Shown piece by piece: positions 9,091 through 19,929 of a stretch of 64,000 nucleotides of DNA. This stretch comes from Chimonanthus salicifolius. Lineage: Eukaryota > Streptophyta > Magnoliopsida > Laurales > Calycanthaceae. The number at the start of each line of letters is the position of its first letter. Positions within the stretch are counted from its first letter, which is position 1. A model generated the notes under the pieces. It did not search any database and was not told the origin of the DNA. It saw nothing but the letters and a program-made list of their open reading frames with translations. The position numbers and the translations under genes were made by a program. The DNA lies in assembly GCA_013350335.1 (NCBI GenBank), contig CM023539.1, forward strand, positions 20,752,448 through 20,816,447, written 5' to 3'.

Positions 9091-11954
9091 TCTCAGGACT
9101 GATATATGCTTAAGTCCACAATCACCCATTAGTGGGGTTCGACCATACAACATGGCCGACCCTCACCCTTTTGGTTTTGGTCCCCTTTTTAATCCCTTAT
9201 CATTTTAATCATGTGGATTCAAGATCATGTCATGTGGGTTCAAGATCATGTCATTTTAATCATTTAACATTAATAAAACCCTAAGTCCACAAAACATTCT
9301 TCATGGGGTTCGGCCATACACCATGGCTGAACCCATGGTCCTTCATTTTCACAATTTTCCATCTTAGCCATTATTCTTTTCATAGCTAATCACTTAGCTT
9401 ATTTGCACATGACTTAGGTCCATAAATCACTCATTAACTTAACATAGATCCATGACTAGACATTACATGCATGGATCCACAAATGATCCATCAACATGGT
9501 TCATGGGGTTCAGCCATACAACATGGGCGAACCCATTATGTTCATTTTCATCCTCCCTTTGAATCATTTACAACCATTTCAAACCCACTTAAAATCACCA
9601 ATAATCTTCCATCATTATCATCCTTTAAAACCTTTTAAAATCACTAACATACATCTATGATTTTCATCCTTAAAAATCCATTAACAATTACCAACATCCT
9701 TCCACAGGGTTCGGCCATGTTGGTTCGTTATTTTCTCTTATCCATCAAATACCAATGGTTAGATCACTTGATGGGGTTCGGCCATACACCATGGCCGAAC
9801 CTCATCCAATCCCTTTTTAGTCCTCAATGGTCCATGCATAACAATCTAGGGTTTGGCCATGCAAGACCAACCCATGATCTTTGATCATAATCCATCCCTT
9901 ACATTAAACATGCATGGGGTCCTTAGTAATCCATCATTTACATAACCTATCTTACCCATTAGGGTTTGTCCATTTTATATCTCATTTCTTGGATGGATTT
10001 TAAATCCATGGTCCATAATGTTTTGGCCAACTCTCCAATCTAAAATGGAATTCCATGGTTTCCTTTAATTTCCTTTTTATTTATAAAACATACTAAACCA
10101 TACGTACCGATTCCGCGACTCCTTCATCCTCCTCCGTTCCGTCTTGCTCCTCTGCTCTTTTCTTTCCTTAATCTTTCTTCTTTCTTCCTCCTTGATCTTC
10201 GGCCAAGAGTGTGTTGCTTGAGACGGAGAGGGTTCAAAATGAAAAACACAAAGAGATGGTTCGGCCTTGGTGAAGGTTTGAGAGAGGGAGAGGAGGAGAA
10301 AATGTACCAACCCTAATTGTTTTCCTTTGTTCGATGAGAGGGTCGGCCAAGCTTGAGAGAGAGCGGAGTCAAGGTAGAAAACTTCTAAAGTGTTTCTTGT
10401 CTTGCTCAATGAGAGAGGATCGGCCAAGCTTGAGAGAGAGAGGAGTCAAGGTAGAAAACTTCTAAGTGTTTCTTGTCTTGCTCAATAAGAGAGGGTCGGC
10501 CAAGAGTGGGAGGGAGAGAATGAGAGAGTGAGATGAGATGAGATGGAAAGCCAAGCCATTTTCCATCTTGTCTTGGGTTCCCTTGGTCAGGACTCCACCC
10601 TCTTCAATGTAGAGTCTTCCCCATGAGTCCATTGACCAAACAAGGGACTGCATGCCCTCCACATGGCACATACCACGCTCATCCAACGGTTTTGGTTTGT
10701 GGTTTCCCTTTGGTGGTTTGTGGTTTGCATGAGATGGAACCACCACTTCTCCTTGGATCAATCCATGACCTTGCATGCCTCCACATGGCACACACCACCC
10801 TTCCAACGATTTTGGGCTTGGTGGTTTCCTTTTGGTGCCTAGTGGTTTGCATGAGATGGAACCGGCACCTCTCCTTTGACCAATCCATGATCTTGCATGC
10901 CTCCACATGGCACATACCACCCTTCCAACGGTTTTTGGCTTGGTGGTTTCCTCTTGGTGGTTTGGTGGTTTGCATGAGATGGAACCACCACCTCTCCTTT
11001 GGCCAATACATGCTCTTGCATGCCTCCACATGGCACACACAACCCTTCCAACGGTTTTGGACTTGGTGGTTTCATTTGGTGGTTGGAGGTTTGCATGAGA
11101 TGGAACCACCACCTCTCCTTTGGCCAATCCATGCTCTTGCATGCCTCCACATGGCACACACCACCCTTCCAACGGTTTTGGGCTTGGTGGTTTCATTTGG
11201 TGGTTGGTGGTTTGCATGAGATGGAACCACCACATCTCCTTTGGTCAATCCATGCTCTTGCATGCCTCCACATGGCACACACCACCCTTCCAACGGTTTT
11301 GGGCTTGGTGGTTTCATTTGGTGGTTGGTGGTTTGCATGAGATGGAACCACCACCACTCCTTTGGCCAATCCATGCTCTATCATGCCTCCACATGGCACA
11401 CACCACCCTTCCAACGGTTTTGGGCTTGGTGGTTTCATTTGGTGGTTGGTGGTTTGCATGAGATGGAACCACCACCTCTCCTTTGGCCAATCCATGCTCT
11501 TGCATGCCTGCACATGGCACACACCACCCTTCCAACGGTTTTGGTGGAGTGGTTTCATTGAGATGGAAAACCCTCTTTGACTCACTCCATCTTTTGATCT
11601 TTTATGTGACTCATCCCGATTTGACTCATTCCATTTAAATGCAACTCAATTCCCGACTCAATCATTTGAATTTATATCTAACTTAGGTGATTTAATTAGA
11701 TAATTTAATTCCACTTACTTCACTTGATTCTCTTTAATTCATCCATGAACTCACCCATGGTTGACCAAGTCAATCATGGTGGCCGGCCCCACATGTGTCT
11801 TGGTTCACATGCTACCTCACTTGATGAGGTGGAGTTGGGTCCCACTTGGCCATGCCACTTGGATAATTCCTCATACACTTGCCACATCACTTGATGAGGT
11901 GGACCCCATGCCTTTTGATCATAATTGGGTCCAAGACCCGATTAAATCTATTCC
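9091..11954 (-). repeat. second minus-strand LTR body, headless, carrying the 121-bp array
   Basis: From about 9110 the sequence follows the middle of the same LTR type as 7140-8480: hairpins at 9130, 9305, 9500 and 9775, then the CCGATTCCGCGACTCC box at 10107, matching 8481. It continues through GA/TC-rich sequence (10130-10560), the 121-bp array, and the U3 stretch with GGTTGACCAAGTCAA near 11758 and TTGATGAGGTGG boxes (11820-11905). It is interrupted at 11955 by solo LTR A2 and resumes at 17682. No gene seen. Confidence 0.7.
10622..11570. repeat. 121-bp tandem repeat, about 7.8 copies
   Basis: Unit starts (CATGAGATGGA) lie at 10728, 10850, 10973, 11094, 11215, 11336 and 11457, with a diverged unit before and a partial one after. 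Spacing is 122, 123, 121, 121, 121 and 121. The central units are nearly identical and the outer ones diverged, as expected from unequal exchange. Each unit holds CATGAGATGGAACCACCACC, TGCATGCCTCCACATGGCAC and CCTTCCAACGGTTTTGG. Similar single modules occur elsewhere in these LTRs (53340-53720), so the array probably grew from an LTR module. Long open frames on both strands follow from the periodicity and shift frame each unit, so I do not call them genes. Confidence 0.95.
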
Positions 11955-12271
11955 TGTAACACCTCAGATTTTCAATTTATTATTTTTATGAAATTTATTC
12001 ATTTTCAATTGTGAATTTTAGATTGGATCTTATTTGGATCAAGAATTGGGCCATGACCCAATTAGGACCCAATAAATGGTGGAATTGGTCTTATTAAAAA
12101 TTAAATGGGTTTGAATTAATTTAGTGATGCATTTAATTAAAAGATTATGCATGGCCGAATTTTAGATATTAAATATATATGTTATGCGCATGAGATAATT
12201 AAAGAAGGGAATATGGGCGCATAGTACTTTCTAAATAGGGATTAAGGAAGGATTTAATTAAGGAGAGCAAG

Positions 12272-14918
12272 TGTAATGGCCCGGAATTTTTAAATTAATA
12301 TAAATGTGGATATTATTTATTTAGTGATGGAAATTGGAAAATTTATGGGATAGATGGTAAATGGATCAAAGTTTGGGCAAAGGCCCAAGTATGGCCCAAT
12401 GGGCTATGGAGTTGATTTAAATTCATTTAAAGGGGCAATGGGGGTTAAATGAGTCAAGAATGGTCAAATTGGGTCACATATCCATTTGGGACCCAATGGG
12501 TCAAGGTAATTAAGCTCTAAGGTAAATGGGTAAAATGAAAATGTAATTGGGCCATGGGCCCAATGATGATCCAATTGGTTGGAGTGGGCTTAAGGAAATT
12601 TAAATCACCTAAGTTAGTTTGGATTAAGTCAAGGTGATGTGGCCAAGTGGGACCCACCTCCACCTCATCAAGTGAGGTGGCATGTGGACCCAAGGTTTAG
12701 TGGGGCCGACCACCATGGTTGAATTGGTCAACCATGGGTGGGTGTATAAAGGTGATTTAAATAAATAAATGGGAATTAAAGTAACTTAAATATCTAAATA
12801 TAAATGATTAAAATTATTCAAATGAAGTGATCAAAGTGGGGTCAAAAGGTGAAGAGCAAAATACCTCATCTCAAACCCAAAATGTAAAACACGTTGGGCT
12901 TGGTGGTGGTTTAGATAACCACCACCATAAAGCAATTTAAATATCTTGGAAATATCTTAGGGTGGGTGAGATAGTTAATGTAAAGTGTAAGTTAAGTTAC
13001 AAAGGGGGATAAGCCTCATCTTTTCCTTTCTCCCTCTCTTTTCATCCTCATTTTAATCTTTCACTCTCTCATGGCCTCCACACTAGGAAGGAGAAGAGAA
13101 CAAGAAAATTAAGGAAAGGAAGCTAAGAAGAGAAGGAGAGAAGAAAGAAGTGGAAAATTACACAAAATCACTCTAAGGTCAAGGTGATTATCTCCCCTCT
13201 CATCATCCTTTCCTCTTTCCTCTTTCAATTTAAACTTACCTTGGCCGATTCTAGGGTTGGGGATTGCCACCATTAATCAAGAATCTTGACCTATCAAAGA
13301 TCAAGAGGAAGGAGAGAGGAGGCTACGGAGACCGACGGGAGTGAGGAAATCGGAGGAGACGACGGATTCTAAGTGTTTCTTAAACAAGAAATTTTGGATT
13401 TTTAGGGTTTAAGAATTGGAATTTATTTTTGTGAAATAAATGGTGGATAGATAATTTTATGCTATGGAATTTAGATCCATCAAATGGAAGGGTGGAAGAT
13501 GGAGAAATCCCTAAATGGATAAATTAGGGTTAGGCTAAGAAAAGAAATAAATGGATTATGTGTATTTTGTAATTTATTAAATTAAGCATGGAATTGGGTG
13601 ATTGGAAGAAATCATGGCCATAGGGTTCGGCCATGTAGAATGGCCGAACCCCATGGTGGGTGATTAGGTGTTTGATTTAATTAGTTAGGGTTTTAAAGCA
13701 TGGAAGATAATGAGGGTTTTTAGCTAATGAATTTTAGGGTTTTAAATGAATAAATGTGGTAAGTTTTAAAATGGTTTTATGATGAAAATGTGAAGGGGTT
13801 TTATGGCATTGAAAGGCATAAAAGAGAATGAAGTATGAACCCTAGGTTGTTGTGGTGTGTGAAATAAATTAGGGTTTTAAGATTTGAAGCCATGGAAAAT
13901 GGGAAGATTAATGGATTTAATATTTTGGTGAATGTAGGTATTTTGGAGCAATGAATTGAATGAGAGAATATGGTTTGGATGCATGATTTAAACCCCTCAA
14001 GAAAGGACTATTAGTGGATCTAAAATGTAACAATGGACCTAAGAAAAAATGGGGAAAGGACACCATGGGTTCGGCCATGGTGTATGGCCGAACCCATGGC
14101 CCAATTGTGATCCATTTTGATGGGTTAAATTGGAGGATGAGTGATGTTATGGTTTCCAAAGGGTATGAATGGGTAAGGGACTCATTGTAGTTAAATGTAT
14201 GAAGTAAATCCCATGGGAAGAGTTGATGAATGAGGTATTTTAAAACCATGATCCATTACCCATCTAAAGGGTTAAATATGGGGTTTTGTATGGGTTTAAA
14301 TGAATAAGAGTTAGGTTAATAAAAAGGCTAATTTTAATGACGTTATGACATGGTTCAATGGGTCATTAGTGGACCTAAGTTAGGGATCTAAGTTTATGAT
14401 CAATTAGGGATTTAATCATGCATGGGTAAATGAGTGATTAATCACGGAAAATAAGGTAGTGGCAAAACCATAATTACTGGCCAAATTCAAGAATTCCATG
14501 GAGATTGATCATGGACTTAGGGGCTTTAATGTAATAACCTTATAAGTGAGTGATCAAGCCTAGGGTGCCCAATTTTTAAGATTTATGGGATTAAAAGTTT
14601 TAATAGATGAAATGGGACCCACAAAACCTAAATAGTGACCGGTTTTTCATATGGACTTGGAAATGATTTATAGGCTTAGAAATGGTTAAAACGTGGACTG
14701 ATTTGTGTATGTAATAAGGTATTGGATACCGTGAGCTTACTTTCTACGCGTGAACCATACTCGTGGACTTGGTTCCACGCACGCGTAGGGTTGGCCAGTT
14801 AAGGGTCGGGCTTTAGAAGCTCGGAACTTAACTCGCGTCGTGACGTCCGCGCCCTTTGTCACTTTTATTTAAAAAAAAATGTACTCTGATTTTACGGTGA
14901 AAAGGGGCGGGCGTTACA
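12272..14918 (+). mobile_element. solo LTR B1, nested in LTR A2
   Basis: It starts TGTAATGGCCCGGAATTTTT and ends GGGGCGGGCGTTACA, with exact TSD GCAAG at 12267-12271 and 14919-14923. It is the same family as the LTRs of the 19930-31293 element but about 1.1 kb shorter: the part corresponding to roughly 22350-23480 is missing, with the junction near 14730. It keeps two full GGTTCGGCCAT hairpins (about 13625 and 14068), the GTTGA...TCAAC hairpin (12715-12740), the CCACCTCA/TGAGGTGG hairpin (12655-12680) and the terminal hairpin (14744-14788). Confidence 0.93.
14744..14788 (+). other. conserved terminal hairpin of LTR B1
   Basis: Outer arms CTACGCGTG (14744-14752) and CACGCGTAG (14780-14788); inner CGTGGA/TTCCACG. 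Against family A, two outer base pairs and one inner pair are changed on both sides. Confidence 0.8.
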
Positions 14919-15254
14919 GCAAGTGAGGCCGGCAATTGCTAATCCAAGCAAGAGGCCACACGGCATCTAAGGCAAGGGAGGGGCGCATGGCACCTTCCCC
15001 ATTTGGATTAAATGGAAGCTTAAAAGGAGAGACAAAGAGGGGTTGCACGGTTTTTACAATCCCATTGCCGAGTTTTATTCCTCGCTCTCCCTCTCTCAAG
15101 TACTCTCTCACGCGCAAGAGTAAAGAGAATAAGAAGGCAGCAACAAGAAGGTGGTTCGGCTAGCAAAGGGAAAGGAAATGAAAAATTGGAAGAGTAAGAA
15201 ACCAAAGGGAAAAGGTTGGTATTCTTATTTGATAATTATATTTTAGAAATAAAA

Positions 15255-16500
15255 GAACCATAGGGTTCAGCCATGGTGTTTGGCCGAACCCCATGGAAGA
15301 AGTTTTGATGATGATTTAATAATTTAAATGGAAAAGAAAGAACCATAGGGTTCGGCCATAGTGCATGGCTGAACCCCATGGAAAGAAGTGTTTAATTCAT
15401 GGGTTTTGGAAGATTGAAAACCATGGAGACATTTGGTTGATTTCATTAGGTTTATGTTCTTAGATTTTAGATCATGGAAACCTTTGATGGTTGTTGGTTT
15501 TAGAATCAAGAAGACAATGAAAGAATGTGGGTCGGCTTTGGTATGGCCGAACCATGATTGTATTATGGCTAAGAGATTGGGTCCATACTAATGAAAAGAA
15601 GGGGTGAGGTTCGGCCATGGTGTATGGCCGAACCCCACCAAATATTTTAATGGATTAATGTTTGAGTTTAATGGATCTAAACCATTGATGAAGGTCATGA
15701 ACCATAGGGTTCGGCCATGGTGCTTGGCCAAACCCCATGGAGTAGTTTTTGGAATGGAGATTAAATATGGAAAGTTTCCAAATTTAGAAAGAGTTGCTAA
15801 ATTGGAAAGCACTCCAATTTTAGAAAGAATATTTTTAATCTAAGCAACTATTCCAATTATGGAAAGTGTTGCTAAAATTAGAAAGCATTCAAGTATGGAA
15901 AATGGTTGCTAAATTTGGAAAGCAATCTAAATATGGAAGGAAGGTTATTATTTTTGGAAACCTTCTACTTTTGGAAGGTGTTTTCATTTATGGAAGGAGG
16001 TTGCTAAAATTAGAAGCTACCTAATTATGGACTTTCTAAATGAGGATTTTGGAAACCATAGGGTTCGGCCATGGGTATGGCCGAACCCCATGGAATTGGT
16101 TTGGTATTTTTAGTGTAAATAAATATATGGTTATTAATTTAGAAAGTGGAGATAAGATTGGAAACAAAGGTATCATGGGTTCGGCCATGTGTATGGCCGA
16201 ACTCCATGAATCAAAATTATGGGTTAGGCTTTGTGTTATACAATGTATGTTATCGATTGATGGTGAAAGGAATGGCAAAAATGTAATTACACGCCAAAGT
16301 GAAGAACCATGGGTTCGGCCATGATGTATGGCCGAACCCCATGAGTTGTGTTTGATGGACCTTGTTTGGTTAAGGAAATTTATAGGGTCTAATTATAGTG
16401 GATTTAAATGACTAAGGTTTAGATCAATGGCATTTTGGTAATTAATGGGATAAATGAACAAAAAGGGTGAGGCTCGGCCATGGGTACGGCCGAACCCCAC
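15255..16500. repeat. cluster of GGTTCGGCCAT hairpins in solo LTR A2
   Basis: About nine copies (near 15265, 15348, 15535 half, 15608, 15706, 16060, 16173, 16312 and 16470), spaced 80-350 bases, separated by A/T-rich sequence with many GGAAA words. No gene in this stretch. Confidence 0.85.
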
Positions 16501-17490
16501 AAGTTTGGTTAATGGACTTAGAACCTTGTAATCAAGTGAGACTTAGCGTTGATTTATTATTATATTATAAGGTAACGAGATCTCGCAAGTGGTGCACGAT
16601 CGGTGATCGAATCTTGGACGGGAAAACAAGGACTTGTGAACAGTCTTAGGTAGGATTCCACCTCTTTGAAACCATGGATTATGTACTTTGTTTTTATCCT
16701 ATGTTTGATGAAAATATGTTTCAAAGAATATGCTTTATTATTGGATTTCAAATGTTATGTTTTAACTTGTTTAAATAGCATGGATTGATATGTTTTAAAA
16801 GGTGATTTTAAATGCTATGTTTATGTTATTAAAATAGCATGTGTTTCATTGGTATCTCATGCATGGCATGGGGTGGAGGATTTATAACCGGAGGGGTCAC
16901 ACTCCGTCGGGGCGTCCGAAAAACCTATGTGCAGTACCTTGATGTGATTTCCATTAAGAAGATTCCGGAGGGTCCACACTCCGCCGGGGCATCCGGAAGG
17001 CCTATGTGGTGGGTACATTTATGTACATGTGATGGGTGGGACTCATTGCATTTTGTCATCATTGCATGGCATGGATTTAACCTGGTTTTATATATTATGT
17101 TATAATATATGCTTTGTACTAACCATGTGTTAGCCGTAACTGTAATACCTACTAGGCGCATTGTTCTAACGCCCTACTTCTACCCTAGTTGATGATACAG
17201 GTAATCAAGGGAACGATGAACGTAAGACGGACCAGGCATAGGAGCTTGGAAGACTTATTTTATATGTTTTGAATAAAGTTACTCATGAACTTGTATTTGA
17301 GTATTTGGATTTCGGAATGTAATAACTTAGATGGTCAGATGTTTAGTTTGATGATTATGATATTTTAATTATGGACAAGGACTTGACGTACTTTGCTATC
17401 TGATTGGAATAGAACTTGGTTCTATTATGTTTCCGTATTTTGATGTTATGATTCCACAGATTATGATTTTTATTCCGCATCTTGATATTG

Positions 17491-17534
17491 CTATGTGTGA
17501 ACCATTTTATTGAACTGAGTCCATACACACATAG
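17491..17534 (+). other. conserved terminal hairpin of LTR A2
   Basis: Outer arms CTATGTGTG (17491-17499) and CACACATAG (17526-17534). The inner stem has decayed relative to A1. Confidence 0.75.
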
Positions 17535-17681
17535 GGTTGGCCAGTTAAGGGTCGGACTTTGGAAGTTCGGAATTAGCTCTCGTCGTGACGTCCCGCGCTC
17601 TATCACTCTACTCTATTATAAAAAAAAAAATAGACTCCGAATTTACGGGAAAAAGCTAGTGAAAAAGGGCGGAGCGTTACA

Positions 17682-17994
17682 ATTCCTTACCCATTTACCC
17701 TAATCATCAATCCATCTTGACCCATTGGGTCCGAATTGGGCATTTGACCCAATTGACCACATTGGGCCAATTAAATAAAATTAATCCTACCCATGGTCCA
17801 TTGGACCATACTTGGGCCATTGACCCACTTTGATCAATCTAACATTCATTCCATCTATGAATCTAAATCTATTCCTTACCCATTTACCCTAATCATCAAT
17901 CCATCTTGACCCATTGGGTCCCAATTGGGCATTTGACTCAATTGACCACATTGGCGCAATTAAATAAAATTCATCCTACCCATGGTCCATTGTG
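17682..17994. repeat. 189-bp tandem duplication in LTR U3
   Basis: ATTCCTTACCCATTTACCCT occurs at 17682 and again at 17871, and the following sequence repeats with few differences until about 17994, where it is cut by an opposite-strand LTR fragment. The first unit is the one that received solo LTR A2. The text is rich in GACCCATTGGGTC and TTGACCCAATTG. Confidence 0.8.
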
Positions 17995-18731
17995 GGATAC
18001 CTTGATGTGCATTTCCATCAAGAAGAAACCGGAAGGGCCACACTCCGTCTGGGCGTTCGAAAGACCTATGTGGGGGTACTTATATGTACTTGTGATGGGT
18101 GGGACTCATTGCATTTGACATCATGACATGGCATGGTTTATATGGTTTTTATGGCATGGTTTATATGGTTTTTGACATTATGATATTATTATATATGTTT
18201 TGTACTAACCATGTGTTAGCCCTAATTGGAATACCTACTGGGCGCATTGTTCTAACGCCCTACTTTTGCCCTAATAGATGATGCAGGAAACGAGGGAAAC
18301 GATGAATGCAAAAAGGACCAAGCATAGGAGCTTGGATGCTTTAGATTTTATTTTGCTTAAGATATTTATGGACTTGTAATTTGAATATCTATAATGTGGC
18401 ATGTAATAACTTTAGATATTTTGCTATGGTTTGGATGGTTTATTTGGATAGTTATGTTATTATTAATTTGATTAAGTGACTAAGTACTTTTGCTATCAAA
18501 TGGACTAGACATGGGTTCTATTATAATTCCGCAATGATGATTTATTCCGCATGTATATCATATTGCTATGTGTGAAGTCCATGCACACATAGGGTTGACC
18601 AGTTAAGGGTCGGACTTTAGAAGTTCGGACTTAGCTCACGTGCTGACATCCCGCTCTCCGTCACTATTTTAAAAAAAAAAATAGACTCTGATTTTCGAAT
18701 TAAAAAGCGAGTGAAAGGGCGGGGCGTTACA
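17995..18731 (+). mobile_element. truncated plus-strand LTR fragment (family A type)
   Basis: It begins abruptly at TGGGATACCTTGATGTGCAT, equivalent to about 3587 in LTR A1, and runs to a normal end GGGCGGGGCGTTACA at 18731. It includes the CTTGATG/CATCAAG module, GGGCG/CGCCC, CCAAGC/GCTTGG (18323-18340) and the terminal hairpin (18566-18592). The left end is lost, so no TSD can be checked. Confidence 0.75.
18566..18592 (+). other. conserved terminal hairpin, short-loop version
   Basis: Arms CTATGTGTG (18566-18574) and CACACATAG (18584-18592). The usual inner stem is deleted but the outer stem is exact. Confidence 0.75.
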
Positions 18732-19929
18732 TGTCCACTGTCCACTATCCACTAAAACTCACTAATATGGTTCGACCATACAACATGGTCGAACCTCACT
18801 CTTTGGTTTTGATCCCCTTTTTAACCCTTGTTTTATTTTAAACAAAATGGGTCCAACATCATTCCATCTTTTGATTTATTAATCCCATCATCTAAGTTAA
18901 TCATTTAACTTGATAAAAACATCACTTAGTCCATCAAATATTATCGATGGGGTTCGGCCATACAACATGGTCGAACTCATGGTTTTTTCATTCCATCTTC
19001 TTTCCATTTTAACCCTCATTTCTTAGCTTGATCATTCAATCACTTAAACATGCATAGATCCACCACATGACCCATCAAAATGATTCATGGGGTTCAGCCA
19101 TACAACATGGCCGAACCCATGATGTCTCATTTTCATCCTTCCTTTCTTAAATCATTTACAACTATTAGATCCATACACAAAATCCCTCCATGGGGGTTTA
19201 ATCATACACTTAGGTCCATCATTTTAAAACCCAAAATCCATCAACATTTCTTCCATGGGTTCGGCCATGTTGTCCATTGTTTTCCATCATTTCCTACTTG
19301 ATAGCCCATGGTTTAATCATTAAAAACAACTCTAGATCCATACATATTATTCCCTCATTTTCATCATTAAAACCCATTAAAATCAATAACCTACTTCCAT
19401 GGCCGAACCCTATGGTTCAGCCATACAACATGGCCGAACCCTATGGTTCATCTTTTCCTCTTAAAAATCACATCCCTATGATTAGATCATTTGATGGGGT
19501 TCGTCCATACATCATGGTGAACCTCATCCAATCCCTTTTGAGTTCTCATATGGTCCATACACAAAATCTAGGGTTTGGCCATGCAAGGGCCAGACCATGA
19601 TCTTTGATCATTCTCTCTTTAATTAATAAACCATACATACCGATTCCGCGGCTCCTCCGTTTTCTTTCGTTCCTTCTTGCTCCTCTGATCTTTTCCTTCC
19701 TTAGTCTTTCTTTGTCCTCCTTGATCTTCGGCCAAAGTGTGTTGCTTGAGAGGGAGAGGGTTTAAGATGAAAACCCCATGGTTCGGCCAAGGAGAATGTT
19801 TGAGAGAGGGAGAGGAGGAGACAATGGGAGAAAACTCTAAGCTATCTTTGTCTTGTGAGAGGGTCGGCCAAGGGAGAGCTTGAGAGAACAATCTCTTTGT
19901 TCCAATGAGATCCAATCGGCCAAAGGTGT
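18732..19929 (-). repeat. left part of a minus-strand LTR interrupted by the complete element
   Basis: It starts mid-LTR with TGTCCACTG repeats and carries hairpins near 18769, 18953, 19086, 19258, 19408 and 19500, then the CCGATTCCGCGGCTCC box at 19640 and a GA/TC-rich stretch. It is cut at 19929 by the 19930-31293 insertion and resumes at 31294. The hairpin at 18769 reads GGTTCGACCAT/ATGGTCGAACC, a paired variant of the usual arms. Confidence 0.75.

Larger units (their letters stand above)
11955..17681 (+). mobile_element. solo LTR A2, interrupted by a second solo LTR
   Basis: It starts TGTAACACCTCAG and ends GGCGGAGCGTTACA, with exact TSD ATTCC at 11950-11954 and 17682-17686. Without the nested 12272-14918 insert it is about 3.1 kb, and it is collinear with solo LTR A1. 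It contains about nine GGTTCGGCCAT hairpins (15255-16500), CTTGATG and CGGAG modules (16870-17000), GGGCG-type/CGCCC (about 17155-17175) and the terminal hairpin (17491-17534). Confidence 0.92.

Noticed and set aside
8587..9153. 188-codon minus-strand frame (related to 28-417)
   Set aside because: It spans an LTR junction near 9085 and consists of GAGATGGA hairpin modules and GA/TC-rich sequence. No protein feature.
10462..11461. Long open frames (up to 257 codons) on both strands
   Set aside because: They are produced by the 121-bp tandem repeat. Because 121 is not a multiple of 3, each unit is read in a new frame, so no repeated protein unit exists.
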